Below, piece by piece: positions 1 through 11,905 of a stretch of 64,000 nucleotides of DNA (the first letter of the stretch is position 1; each line of letters opens with the position of its first letter). This stretch comes from Collybiopsis luxurians FD-317 M1. Taxonomy: Eukaryota > Basidiomycota > Agaricomycetes > Agaricales > Omphalotaceae. The notes beneath the pieces are model-generated. The model saw nothing but the letters and a program-made list of their open reading frames with translations, was not told where the DNA came from and did not search any database. The stretch lies in NCBI GenBank assembly GCA_000827265.1, contig KN834756.1, forward strand, positions 840,385 to 904,384. The letters are read 5' to 3'. The translations under genes were made by a program, and so were the position numbers.

Positions 1-304
1 GCAAATCCAGGTGCCGGAACCGATGGAGGCAATCACGACACGAACAAATGAGCCTTTGAGCAGTAAGACAAATGTTAAAACTGGAAGATTGCCTGAAGAG
101 CCTTTTTTCTTTACCTTTAAAGCTGTAACTGAGAGTACCATTTGTTGTGGTGCCAGTGATTGTGTGATTGAACACTGGTCCTCCATAACCTTCTTTGTCC
201 AACAGCCCGGTTGGGTTAGGGGAAAATGCACCAGAGTAGCGAATAGCTGGATCCGTGTCGTCTACAATGACCAGCCGAGGAACTTGAGTATCTGGAGTCG
301 CCAT
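1..304 (-). CDS. N-terminal part of a secreted/membrane protein (partial)
   Basis: The minus strand gives two exons, 115..304 and 1..53, joined by a 61-nt GT-AG intron. The gene runs off the left edge. The start is the ATG at 302..304. The protein begins MATPDTQVPRLVIVDDTDPA, followed by a YSG-like stretch, an NHTITGTTTNGTLSYSFKG segment and, after the intron, GSFVRVVIASIGSGTW. This VDDTDP...Y.G...N.T.HGT..NGS..Y.F.G arrangement is the usual N-terminal ectodomain of a large group of Agaricomycete surface proteins that often carry one later transmembrane helix. No helix or C-terminus can be seen here, so membrane anchoring is inference. NHT and NGT are possible N-glycosylation sites. Function unknown. 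Confidence 0.7.
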   Translation of the reverse strand, partial: MATPDTQVPRLVIVDDTDPAIRYSGAFSPNPTGLLDKEGYGGPVFNHTITGTTTNGTLSYSFKGKEKRLFRQSSSFNICLTAQRLICSCRDCLHRFRHLDL

Positions 305-2237
305 CGGGTGTTCAAAGGGACGGGGGTGAGAAGAGAATTTATGAGGACGAGCTCCTGGGGCCAGGTGGCAAAGAGTTTCCTGGCAGACATTTAGTTATCA
401 AGGCCTTTCGAGCAAGGCAGTGAGAGCCAACCTCCAGCATCAGGACCTTTCAAAATGTTCAATAACGGGATGTCAAAATACAACTCCTACCAGATCAGGG
501 AGCAAAAAGGTTTCCTCATGGCGTATTTATAGCAAATACACAAACTTTCGAATTCCTGCTAAAGCCGAGTCTGCCAGAAGCTGTGGTCTTCCGTAGTTGA
601 TTGTGGACGGGAAGTAGCTGAAAACAAACCATGACAGCTTGTTGCTATCTGTAATATGATCAATGCGATAAATCGGGTATAATTAGGCTGCAATCATATT
701 CATGAGTGATGGTAGGCGCTACCTCGTTGCAGGGACCAGTTCCGATTGTCAAAGAATCAATGGCGGGTCAAGATAGTTTTTGGGCAGTTTGACAGCATGA
801 AGTTTGTACAGTCAAATATTGATAGAAATCAAGTCCGTGTAGTGTGTGAGCTGGTGAGATGCGCCGACATGTCAATTCTTATTTTTTGATGCCATTGCTC
901 TGTGAAAACAATACTAGCTATTGATTTATTTGTAGCATTATTTTCAAAAAAAGCACCTTTATGTAATGATGGTGTTTACTGCCTGCCAGGACAAATGTAC
1001 ATTTGGTGGCATTCTTGTGGACTCGAGTAGAAATGAATTAGGCCTCATTCTGTAACTACAACGCAATAGCAATTTCCCTACCAAATTTAAAAGTTTGATA
1101 TGAAATAGATAGATATCACATTTTTGCCCGACACCTCACTTTCGGGTGTTCTGTAAAAATGCGGGAAGCCCCATGCAATAGATATGCTCATGGGCGCTGA
1201 ACTGCCCTACCTATTTTCTTTGCTCTGCTCTTGTGTTGATTTCTTTGATGGCATGACCAACAAAAAAGGACTCCGAAAGCTCCAAAGAGAATACTGACCA
1301 AAAACACCTACCCCCTAAAAGAACAACAAGGTACCTGCGAAACATCCAAAAAAGGTATCCAGGTCAGCTGTCAATACACCTTCCTCCGAAAAACCTCCGA
1401 AAAACCCAAATGTCAACATGCCGTTTTTTCTAATGAGGATGACTGCCTCATGATTTCAATTTTGTTGGAACAGAAGAATGAAAGAATGGACATTGACAAT
1501 GGCGGGTGGAAGGAGCCATCCATCAATGCCATTGTTGAAGCACTCAAAGGAAGTGAGTTGATCAGTAGACTCAGGAGATCTAAAAATTGTATTTAGTGTT
1601 TGGGACCATTGGACAAGGTAAGAGTATTATTTTAATCCACATAGCTCTTATTCAGGAACCTCAGTTAACTTAGCTCAAAAATGATTACCAAATATTCAAG
1701 GAACTTGCCAACATTTTCAGCTGGGGGTGGGACTCAGAGAATCGACGAGTTCAAGCTAGTGAGGAGCAGTGGGATACCTATCTTGCAGTATGCTGAATTT
1801 ATCCCATTGACCTCCAAGCTCATTCAGATGTTTTTCAGGCTGATCCTTGTAAGGGAAAGTACTGAAATGTGACATTCTCAGGGCCCAAACACAGCTTATT
1901 CATGGCCACACAAGCCGGGAGAACTTCCTACGGCAGATGTCGTTGAAAATGGTGGTGCTCTAAGCACCTCATCGCCGCTTAGCACGGCCAACTCCAAGAA
2001 GTTGCTGAGAAGCCTAACACTTTTGTGAAAATTTGTTAATACTTCAACAAAAAGACTTTTGTTGAGTATTGTACGATTTCATCACAGATCCTAATAAACT
2101 CAAAAATTTTAACCAGTCACAGGAGGTCACTTCGGTAGGTGTCAAATTGATCTGATGGTTGATTTTTTTGCACTTTTTTTGGTCAATTTTTTCAAATTTT
2201 ATTCTATTCCTGAGCACCAGTTGTCACATTGGAATTG
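305..2237. other. Intergenic, no gene recognised
   Basis: AT-rich sequence upstream of the minus-strand gene at the left edge. Open frames are short (under 65 codons) and none has recognisable motifs or convincing splice continuity. Part of this stretch must hold the promoter of the gene ending at 304. No clear TATA box or structured RNA was seen. Confidence 0.5.
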
Positions 2238-2461
2238 ATTCAGTTTTGCTTGCTGAATTTTGACCCTACTTGACCTTGCCAAATTTTGCCAGCTCAATGC
2301 AAAAAAGCGGCATAAGCTGCAAGTTGCAAGCTGTGCAAGTTTTTCCCGCAAGCCAGGTATTTTTATTAGCGGCATGCTATTTCGGGCAAGCCGGACAATT
2401 TTCGTAAGTTGATTCTCTATGCCTCCGATGTTCTTCTGTTCACGACCGTTCAATTCACAGC
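2238..2461 (+). repeat. Dispersed repeat, copy 1
   Basis: About 224 bp that closely resembles 3975..4204 in the same orientation. Both copies begin ATTCAGTTTTGCTTGC, contain AAAAAGCGGC, a GCAAGC-rich middle and GCATGCTATTT, and end near TTCAATTC. Neither has terminal inverted repeats or coding motifs that I can see. It may be a piece of a larger dispersed element. Confidence 0.65.
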
Positions 2462-3974
2462 AACCTCTAGAATTATTAAAGAGGCCATAATGTTTGATAA
2501 TTGAAGGTTTAGCACATTTTGGTTGTATTTTCCAGTCAGGTTCCTCGAAAGAGTAGTAAATAAAAATATAGCATTCCGAGATAGTGGAACAGTAAATCCC
2601 TATTTGTTTTTATCTCTATTCAAGCTGGATATGCTTCCATTGTAGCCTCCAGTGAAGGTCTAACAAAGACTCTGAGGCAAGAGCATAGTTGTCGCTGTTG
2701 AGAGAGAGTTAAACGTAGAAGGTGGTATGGTACCTTGTGTGCAAGCCAAAAAGCCGCTCAAGGCGGTCAATTCATTCTTGACATTTTATGATGCAGTTTG
2801 GCAATGAACTCCTCAATGGCAATTGTTGGATTGGGATAGTTTACAGTGACAAGCTCTACCAGTGGAAGCTCATCCTCTGTCTGGTTTGTTGGAAGTAGTA
2901 GGAATATGATTCTCATTGTCAGAGCAAATCCAACAAAAAAAGATCTGCAATAGCAGACCTCTCTAATATTATTTCAGCATGGGGGTTAAGTGGTGAGTGA
3001 AGTGTTGAAATTTTTAAGGAATCACAGGTCACTCTCAAATGAGTTGAAACCAAAATTTTGGCACTTGGTCACAGGTCACAAGCCGCATTGAATTGAATGA
3101 AATGGTACAATAGCTTATCCATACCAGAAGCTATAATTGTTCTAAATGACACTTCCAATGAGCTGTTAGATAATATCGCTTCTGGCTCTGGCTGTTCAAC
3201 TCAAAAGCACAGGGGTGGCTTAACCTTGGAATGCACTAGTCCTGGGCTCCATTACCAATGAAAACAAAGCAAGGTAATACCAATACAGTTCAATGCATAC
3301 AAAAACTTGCAAGTCAATCTGGTAAGTGATTTTTGAGTCTATAATATACTCATTGATTTTGATTGTAGTACAGCATCAAATTTGTTTGAACTGGGACGAG
3401 CCTAGCTTTATGAGGTCAAATTGAGTCTGTGGTATGTGTATTGAAAAAGAGAAAGCGGGCATAAGAAGAGTATTTAGCACTGTAAATCACTATGTTAGGG
3501 GTGCATGTGACATCTGTGGTCACGTGTAAGTAGGCAGGTAGGCGCTCGCAAGAAGGGAAAATCCCGGCGCCGCTTGAGCACTTCGCTGAAAATATCGATA
3601 CTGAGCTCAAAAGTAGGAATTTTCCTTAGAGTAATTAGTAGACACCCCAATTTTTGGTGGGCTGTAATTGAACTATTGACTCAATTTTGTTGTAAACCCT
3701 GGAGCGGGTTCCCAATTGAGAATTGGGCAAAATGTGGCTTTACACGTGCTTGAGATGGCTCATTGGCCATGGTCTGTCATTTCTCAGTTCCTGTCAAACT
3801 TTTTGAAAAAATTTCTAATGTAGACTCTAGTTACAGTCAACATAAGGTATTCTAGCTAAAATTTAGGTAGAGATGCATTATTGTATTGTAGTTACAGAAT
3901 GGGGCCATTTGTCTGTAGGTAAACACAAGCACTAAGATGCATTTTCTGAAAACTACTAGCCGACACCATAATTA
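2462..3974. other. Intergenic between the two repeat copies
   Basis: AT-rich sequence with only short open frames and no recognisable protein motif, RNA gene or tandem array. I see nothing that can be named. Confidence 0.45.
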
Positions 3975-4204
3975 ATTCAGTTTTGCTTGCCAAACTTGAC
4001 CCTGCTTGACCCTGCCAAAAATCGCTGGCTCAGTATAAAAAAGCGGCTCAAGCAGCAAGCCGCAAGCTGTGACAGTTTTTGCCGCAAGCTAGTTCTTATC
4101 TGCAGCATGCTATTTTGAGCAAGTCGGGCAAATCGGACAAGTTTAGCAAGTCGATGCTTTCCACCTCCATTTTTCATCTCTTTCCAATCTTTCAATTCGC
4201 GCCA
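3975..4204 (+). repeat. Dispersed repeat, copy 2
   Basis: Second copy of the repeat at 2238..2461, same strand, diverged by scattered substitutions and small indels. The shared GCAAGC/GCGGC core makes short alternating runs that can pair with themselves. Confidence 0.65.
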
Positions 4205-4800
4205 CATGCTGTGATTATTGAAGGGATCATCAGAGACATACATTTACAAAACTGGCTCATGTGGAAAACCTCGAAATGCACATTTTGTCAAACATTGACT
4301 CATTCAGACAAAATAGGTGAAAATAAGACTGATTTGACAGTTTGACAAAGTGTGACATCAATCCGACGACCCCCCCAAAAAATTTAGACCATATTTGTCA
4401 AAATTTTACAAATCTGGGCATAGTTTAGATTCAGTTTTGGCATAGGTTTTCGTCGATATGATTATTTTCATGCATATAATACACCATGTCAATTGTAAGA
4501 ATGAGCTTCAATTTTCGTAGTAACATATATATATTACAAGAGTACAAATGGCATCTAACAACATCCGAGAGCTACAATCACTAATCCACTCCGCCGAAGT
4601 CCAAGTTGGGGTAATTTTGAGTCATTTGTGTTCTCGTATACAGCATTAGTGCACCTACAACCCTACAACAGCGAAATTAATAGAAACACAAATTTATCAG
4701 GAAGGATGTACAAATTAGGTGCACGATACAGCCATTTCGCAACACATCATAATAGCTAGGCGTCGGTAAAGGTCCGTCTGCTCGAATGGTGGTCTTACCT

Positions 4801-4995
4801 GTGGCCTGAATACCGGTATCAGAGCAGATAAATAAAGCGGTGAGGAACACGCACTGTCATTTAGGAAATTCTTCCAGTGCTGGTGAGGTTCACTTACTCA
4901 AAAGGCCGATTTATGTGTGGTCTGAATAGCGTTATCAGAGGAAAATCAATAAAGAGGTGAGGAACACCCACTGCTGTTGAGAAATTTTTCCCTCG
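4801..4995 (-). repeat. Two-unit direct repeat resembling a duplicated exon
   Basis: Unit 1 (about 4801..4880) and unit 2 (about 4914..4995) share a GTGTTCCTCACC...TTTATT...TATTCAG core, read on the minus strand. In unit 2 the minus strand reads VGVPHLFIDFPLITLFRPH in frame with an upstream segment (5000..5190) across a plausible 48-nt intron. Unit 1 keeps VPHRFIYLL but then hits a stop. The spacing is about 113 bp. Protein family not recognised. Confidence 0.4.
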
Positions 4996-4999
4996 TTGA

Positions 5000-5190
5000 C
5001 CGCTGGGACTTGAGACCTACAATAAATGGTGAGAAAGAATAACCATGAAGGTAATAAGCACGTACATGGTCAGCCACATGCCTTGCATATTGAGTATCTC
5101 GTTCTACTACTTTTTTGAACATGCTTGAGGCTCCGGACAGCAGAAAGAATACCCGGGGAGCTGTTTGTTGCTTGTAGTGAAAGATATTAA
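5000..5190 (-). pseudogene. Unassigned coding-like segment
   Basis: Minus-strand reading around 5060..5190 gives a coding-like run (KQQTAPRVFFLLSGASSMF, then VVERDTQYARHVADH). A GTACGT donor follows, and after about 48 nt a TTGTAG acceptor leads into VSSPSGQRGKNFSTAVG and the direct-repeat unit. The run is too short to name and no start is evident. It may be a gene fragment or chance. Confidence 0.22.
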
Positions 5191-5329
5191 GAAGGTAAGT
5201 GCTAGTAAGAAGGTGATAACTCTTCTCATGATGGATAGCCAAGGGAGAGGTAGATCGGGTTGGGTAGGGAGGGAAGGGATAGTGAAGGAACGGAGTCAGG
5301 AAGAGCTTTTGATTCTTGAACAACACGTA

Positions 5330-7599
5330 AAGAGAGTCAACACAAATTGACAGCCATCACATGATCGCAGAACTTGCTACTTCTTTACGTGTTCGAAGGG
5401 ACTTAGAACTTCGAATAAGTTCACCGCTCTTGCGGCAAGCCCAAGTCTGAGCCACTCCTGCAAAATATCTTATAGCTTTTGCACAGCATTTCAAGGACTC
5501 CTTTGAGGCCACTTGTTTATAAATTTTTCAATGTATCAAATTTCAAGAATATTACGTTCATGTTACAACCACATTTTACATCATTACTGTAAAGTGTTAC
5601 AAAATTTGACAGGATTTTGATCGAAAGTACCGCAATTTTACAACTTTGACAAACTTTGACAAGTTGTGGCATAATATTCACTTTAGGTTTTTCCTGATGG
5701 CCTTCAGGTTGCAATGGAAACGCGTCGCATTCATCTAGTCCATATTTGGCTTAAGCTTGCCCAGAGTCACATGATGGCCATATGCACGTAGTGTCGACGT
5801 ACATCAAATTGTCCAAAATATTATACCGCTATGATCACACCCCATTCCTCCAGTGAAATAAAGGTATACCTCTATATCATAAGGTTTAGCAAAGTTTGGA
5901 CAAATTTGGTGATCTGCTCTTGGCTCCTTAGGACTTACTGCAGACCCTTCGGCCCTTTCCACCGCAAAAATAGGAACAACGAATGGCCTCCATCCGTACA
6001 TCCGAGCAGCAAGTCAATCACCTTCTCTCGGGTCTGAGCTTCAAGAGCATCCTCTTTTCATGAACTCAGGACAAATTCCCATTGATTATGAGAGAATACA
6101 GATAACGTACTCCCTACAGTACGAATACTTCTCTTGTGGGTGCAGCGAGAGAGCAAACTTGAAGGTTGCCAACTATTCAGTACAAATATCAATCTTTGAT
6201 CCAACTTTGATAAAAAAGGGCAACTTTGCACGCCCAGCTGGCGCATGAGCACTGAGCACCACTGAAAATTGTTTTGTGGAATTTCATTTCTTTGTAACCG
6301 GAGGACAGGGAAAATGACAATGAATGAGGTAATTTCCAGAAAGCATATGCTCACAGTGTGGTTTCCACGCAACAAGTGCTATCTATCCGAACTCGTACAT
6401 TGCTGCGCAAGTCCTGAATCTTCACGCCGGCCTCTCCCTTTATGTGAATCAGATTGTACATCATCTCCATCCTCCCATACTGGTGGTCTGTAGGCTGTCT
6501 ACAGCCAGTACTCGAAGACAAACAGCACCAACTATGTTTAAGCGCCTAATGAGATTATATAATTCTATGCCATAAGTACTTCAAACCTCTCGCTTCGGCA
6601 TGCATTTGCACTCATTTGAACCTCTTGGACCGAGAGACTGACTCAAGAAGAATCAGAAGTGTAAGGGTGAAGAAGATTGCTCGAAAATGAAACATTTACA
6701 AGACAGCATTGTTATAATTGGGAGTTTGACCAGATTCTGATCGAGTCAGACTTGGAACTAATACACTCCCTCGGAGTCCCTCCAAAGATGAGATTCTGGA
6801 ACTATGTTCCCGACTAGAAAGTTTATAGATGCAGGGAATGGAGACAACAAATTTGACGCTTTAAACATGTTTAGCCGGTGATTATGTGATCTAATGAGTG
6901 CTTATTCGGCCTGCCCAAAAGTCTTGAATAATCAATGGACAACACATGCATCAGTACACTGATTGACATGTTCTCTATCTGTAGGAGACTATTGTATTGC
7001 ACTTCAAGAGTGGCCGAGACGAAATGACTCATAGACTGAACTCTGATTCATTGAGAAACACTATAGGACTCCCAGCAGAGTAATACACAGTCTCATGACT
7101 GTAGATTGCATTTTTACTGGGAGCAAGAAGAATAGCACCAAACGTGGGCAATGAATGTCAGGAAGCACACATAGGTGCCAGGTGGGCACGGGCCTAGCCA
7201 CGAGACACCGCTGGGCAAGCAACATCAGTATGAAAAAGTTGCAGTCACTTAAGATAACGACAGCTTACGTTGACTGAGAGCTTCCTCTCAGGCCAATGAC
7301 AATTTACTCGACAAATGAAAAGGGTCATGAGATATATTTTAATTGAATGGCCCTAGTCAACAGATTGTGACTCCTATGTACAGAGTTAGCGGTTGCCATG
7401 GATTTGCAGATATACCGTGAAGCCCGAGAGACAACTTTGGATACTGGATCAAAGTGTACTCACAGGCGTCATTGCCTGTCATGATGAGCAGATGCAAATG
7501 CGACAGGACTTGGTAAGCACAGGGCGCACAGATTAGCATGGTGTGACAGGCAACAGGCAGGCATACCTGATGTTGGTCCTGTAAGTCTTGATGGACAAA
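5330..7599. other. Intergenic, no gene recognised
   Basis: Open frames here are short, overlap each other on both strands and show no motif that I recognise. I found no tRNA-like fold, tandem array or inverted repeat. Confidence 0.45.
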
Positions 7600-8215
7600 C
7601 TGCACAACTTCTTGCTCTTGACCACCACAAACTCGAGTTGCATCCCTCCCAATCTGGGCATCTCTGGCATAGGTGTTCATACTGCCATCTATGTCCAGTA
7701 CTTTGCTTCTTGTCCCTTGCTCTAAACCTTTTCAGTAAAGTGATTACGGCCGATGAGATGAAGGGCATCTTCAAGAACCAGTTCATTGGTATGCTTGCCA
7801 TTGCTTTTGCCATGCTCATATCCACTATAGTTAAAGCCAAATTCAAATCTGCAATGACGGGACAATCAATTTATAAATTTCATGCAGCTATCATTCTTGA
7901 CTTGAGCTGGACGATGGATCTGGTTTCTTCTCTATACTCACCACCGGACCAAGAGCAATGAGGATGCTATTTTTCCAACTTGGAGAGATCGGCGGAACAA
8001 GGGTTTTTATAAGGCTTGTCAAACAGACTTTCAAAGGAATACAGGAAGGGGGGAGCAGTAATAAAGTGGATGGAAATATTCATCAATTTTGGGCATTTGT
8101 CTCTTGCCTTTGGCATCTTGTCTCTGATGTCCCGGTTCTCACTATTGGTTCTATTCATTTATCTCTGATGGCCAGTGTTGGAATCTGGCTTTGGAAATTG
8201 GCACAACCGTGAGTT
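7600..8215 (+). pseudogene. Frameshifted multipass membrane protein of a basidiomycete family
   Basis: Consecutive segments in changing frames match one family of Agaricomycete multipass proteins as I recall it. At 7651 frame 1 reads LGISGIGVHTAIYVQYFA. From about 7722 frame 0 reads NLFSKVITADEMKGIFKNQ, a hydrophobic helix (IGMLAIAFAMLISTIV) and FHAAIILDLSW. From 7958 frame 2 reads LFFQLGEIGG and a final HLSLMASVGIWLWKLAQP. The frame changes near 7720 and 7900 fall inside conserved motifs, so they are more likely indels than introns. The N-terminus is missing. A GTGAGT donor follows the last segment, but no downstream exon was found. Exact family name not known to me. Confidence 0.55.
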
Positions 8216-8555
8216 GTCAAGTTACTTTTTTTAAATTTAGTTCAGTTACTTGTAAGTAAATTGTTTTTTCCTGCGCTTGACGGTTCTAACTTGCCGATGA
8301 TTGGCACAATGAAGCTTCACTAAAAACTTATCATCAATTCATTAATGATTAATTTTGTGCTTTGTATGTTGTTACGCATGAACCCTGACAAGTTCAATCT
8401 ACGCTAACCGGTCAAGACGATGAATGAATAGGTCCCAGAGGAAAATCAAAATTGTTGAAACACTATAAAGGCTTTAGAAATGTATTTAAATTACGTGGAA
8501 AAGATGATAAAAAGTCGATCGAGCTACAAGCTACAAAAGAGAAGAATAGAATAAA

Positions 8556-10486
8556 TCATAAATGATCTCCATCCCCTTCCGATCCATTCGTAGACGAATT
8601 TTTCTCCTCCAGTTTACCCGCGTCGACTTGCCATCCTTGCAAATACACAGGACCCCACATCGTCATCGCATCCCTAAAAGAAACCGAGCTGGTAATTACA
8701 CTGCTTCCACGCTCACTTCGTTCGATAGAACAAGAAGACCCCCTAAAGCTAGACAAGGTTTTCAGGCTCGGACAATACGCTGCAAACAAGCGAGCAGCAT
8801 CCACACAATCAAACTCGTCCGAAACCAATAGAAGTTCCCAAAGATCCCAGTTGATTTCCGTCATCCTCGCTTGTTCCTCTCGTCTCTCGAATTCAGCTTG
8901 TTCTTCGAATGCAAGCATAACTGCCGGATAGGATGTATGGTCATCTAAGAGACGGAAATTCCAGGAAAAATACTCCAATCTGGTAAATCGAGAAAAGATT
9001 GGAGCGTACTCCCACGATGCCCTGGGCCAGCTACAAGGCTCACTGTTATATTGGCGGTAATTTTCTCGGCGGATAAGAGATAGGCCGAGGAGATCAGGAA
9101 AGCAATCCACGATATGCTCGAAGAGCGCTAGGTTAGCATCCCGCAGACCGTCTAAAGCTAGTACTCGAAGGGGGGCTGCGTGAAGACGGAGGACATCGAG
9201 TAGCTCCATCACGTCTTCATCAGAAAGACCCCATTCATGCATGAGCTTGAGATGAGTGAGTTCGAGAGGTCTTTGAGAATGACTACGGCGAATCCAGTCT
9301 GATAGGGCGGGGAGGTCGTAAAAGTGGTAGAGCGAAAGGTATCGAATTTTCTGAAAGATGTTTGTCTGTCGAATAATGACTGGAGGAGGAGGGATATAGC
9401 TCAATTCTCCATCCGGACTCAACAAATTCAGCACCTGCAAGCCAGGAAAGAGAAAAAGCATAAACCAAGAGAGCTCTCCCTGATCAAAATCGTTCGAGTG
9501 GTCTGCATATTTGAGGAGTCGGACCTGGTTGCATTTAGGCAAGATGCCGATCGAAGTCATCAGAATGTCGCTGCGTCTACAACCGATCAGGGAGAGTTCA
9601 CGAAGGTACCGGAGTTGGGAAAGGGCGATCAACAAATCAGGTTCGAGGTCGTAGGTGTATATCGTTAAAGCGTGAAGATTGACCGCAGCACGCAGGGTAC
9701 TGCACACAGCATTGTTAATAGGTTCATAGAAAGATGCCAAATCACCATCGAGTTCAATTTTGTAAGTCCGAAAGTCATTTTTGAACCACATTCGGCGCGT
9801 CTGTTGCGCGATGTCCGGGCGTGAAAGAAAAAACTCAACGTCGCCTAAGAATTTTCCGCGAGCCCCCAATGCTACTTCCTTTTGCACGCGGTCCATATCT
9901 TCTTGCTTCGATTCTAGAATTACGCTGGGATCGGGGAGCCGGATACTGAGGTCTCGAGTCTAATGGTAATAATATCATTATCCTGGCCTTCGTAATTTGC
10001 AAATCAAAAAGAAACATGGTCTCACCTCAAATAGATATGGTAATCCGATTTGACGAAGCTGTCTACAAGTCGCAGAAAGTAGTCGAGCTTGTTCCAATGA
10101 TGTAAAGGATATGATATGGTCGAGCATCTCACTCGGAAGGTCTGTGAGGCATAGCGATTGAATTTTTGGTTCAAAGTTGGATAAAAAAAAGCATTTGGAG
10201 ACGATATCTAAAAAGAAAGTTCACAAAAATTACCACATCTAGCGTTTCAGAAGGTCTCACCAGCTTCAGAAACCAGGTCATTGAATTTGCACGCCCGGGG
10301 AATCTTCCATCTAACCCTGAAGTCCTTCCACGCAGTTTTATCGACGGTGTGGAAGATCTCTTTCCGGCGATGGTTGGGAGTCAAGTCAATATCGTCGATG
10401 TTCCTGAAGGAAGCGGAAGCCGAGCTTTTGAGGGCAAGGAAATCTTCGAAATAGGCGGACCACAACGGCTTCAGCTCGTCTAACCT
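8556..10486 (-). CDS. F-box/leucine-rich-repeat-type protein
   Basis: Minus-strand exons: about 10261..10486 (5' end uncertain), 10026..10207, 8556..9959, with 53-nt and 66-nt GT-AG introns and continuous frame. The middle exon encodes an F-box (LTDLPSEMLDHIISF, then ATCRQLRQIGLPYLFE), the motif that binds Skp1 in SCF ubiquitin ligases. The long last exon encodes a leucine-rich region (LRELSLIGC, LRVLALDGL, LLGLSLI, LEYFSWNF) expected to recognise a substrate. The C-terminus is acidic and Ser/Gly-rich. Such proteins form large families in Agaricomycetes. The substrate is unknown. The first exon reads RLDELKPLWSAYF onward without a clear ATG. The acceptor at 10487 suggests another 5' exon that I could not place, so the true start is unresolved. 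The coding part from 10486 down looks intact. Confidence 0.75.
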
Positions 10487-10665
10487 CTTTATAGACCAAG
10501 TCAGCAATTTTCAAACGTTGAAGCACGAGATAACAACCGACTGATGCCTTCCACTTAGGTCGAGGTCACCCTGATGAACAGATACTATGTGAACCCGAAT
10601 AACCATTCCGAATAGGACTGACGGACCTTGAGAAATCCTTGAATCGTTCCAAAAAATCGCCTAAC

Positions 10666-10950
10666 CTGAAACATACGAAAATAATCTGGATCGTCGAAGA
10701 CACTCCAGTTACCGTCCTTAAGAGTAACTTCAACGGTCGACTTGAGGTCACTCCCAGAGTTGTACAGGGTCGTCCATGAGTCCCTACGGCACTGGTGCTC
10801 TTTGAGTTCAAAGAGACGCATTTCAGGGGGTGTACTGTACTTCCAATTATCGTTGTCGTCGGGCGCTGGATCCATGTTGTGGAACAGAGACAAGATGGCG
10901 GTCCGGAACTAGCGCCACATCTCAAATTCGACCGAAATCCCGACGCAACC
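10666..10950 (-). pseudogene. Fragment of an unnamed protein family (paralogue at 17.0-17.3 kb)
   Basis: The minus strand encodes MDPAPDDNDNWKYSTPPEMR, then LFELKEHQCR and DGNWSVFDDPDYFRMFQ, ending at a possible CAG|GTTAGG donor (10665). The copy at 17052..17288 has MDPQPDDNINYLNKGFPEMR, LHEFNEYEYR and NPDFFPDM at equivalent places. Similarity continues upstream of the shared Met, where this copy has an in-frame stop (near 10910), so it is probably broken. It lies just upstream of the F-box gene and could instead be that gene's first exon. A direct splice from 10666 to 10486 keeps frame but needs a 179-nt intron. Confidence 0.4.
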
Positions 10951-11310
10951 AACGGACCGCCGGCCCGCTGGTGCGCTCACTCACAATACGAAAGCAGGGT
11001 ACAATTCAATAATTCGCTCTCTTCTCGGGGAAGCTTTGAAAATGACAAGTATGCTTGCTTACGTCCCTCATAGTCTAAAACGTCAGGTTAATTTTCAATA
11101 GCTCTACATCGAACAGGCAAAATATTGAACATACGCGCATGTGTAATCTGGAAAAGCTTTTTCGATGTTTGTACGAATGAATAATAGAATCTCGATCAGA
11201 ACATGTAAAGAGCAAAATATCATACACGCCGTCACCCCGAAATCATAATCTTACTATATTGCAAGACTGCTTTCAAACATGTAACTGTGTTTTTCGCTTC
11301 CAAATTTCGC

Positions 11311-11905
11311 AAGATGCCCAAGAGAGCCTCAGCCGAGATACTGCCACCATCGTCTTCAACAACTTTAACGATCTCGGCTGATTCCGCAGTGCCTACCCTG
11401 CCATAGAGCTAAAGAAACTCGTCACCCTGTTCAGCAGCGATCAGAGTCATATCGTCCATTGAGAAAGCGTTTGCAATTGCCTTTGCTGGTTCTAAATTTC
11501 AAAGAATCCGCGAAGGTAAAGAGTTATCGGAAGGGAGAAATTACCAACCGTTCTGGGAAGTATCTGGCTGAATCAAGTCTCAGAGAATCTACCTGCCCGT
11601 TCCCATTGAGCGAGGGTCTGAGCAAGAGTCTGTTGATTATGCCTGGCCTTGGAAAAAATGTCGTGGCCGCTTGCTTGAGGACTGCTGCGTTATATCTTGT
11701 CCATCTTCTCCGGAATAATCGGGTATCGTTGTCTCGCAATTTCAAGGGCGCTCGATTCATTTGCTAGATGCAGAGTTGGCACACGGAAGAGCTGAAGAAG
11801 CAAAATACAGTATGACGGACCTTCAGCATAGCTTTGATGGAGAACTATCAACAACAAATGATAAAATGTGGCTCGTAACGGAGGGACTTCAACTTTGAGA
11901 ATGTG
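11311..11905 (+). pseudogene. Decayed coding relic, family not recognised
   Basis: Several plus-strand segments look protein-coding but lie in different frames. They are MPKRASAEILPPSSS from 11313, ELKKLVTLFSSDQSHIV near 11410, KAFAIAFAGSKFQRIREGKE near 11465 followed by GRNYQPFWEVSG, and IHLLDAELAHGRAEEAKYS near 11757 followed by DKMWLVTEGLQL. Stops and frame changes separate them. Taken together they suggest one eroded gene. I cannot name the family. Confidence 0.32.

Noticed and set aside
11..394. Plus-strand 127-codon frame at the left edge
   Set aside because: Opposite strand carries the recognisable surface-protein N-terminus with an intron. This frame is its shadow.
5517..6493. Overlapping short frames (65-105 codons) on both strands
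   Set aside because: No motif, no splice continuity and no paralogue in the window.
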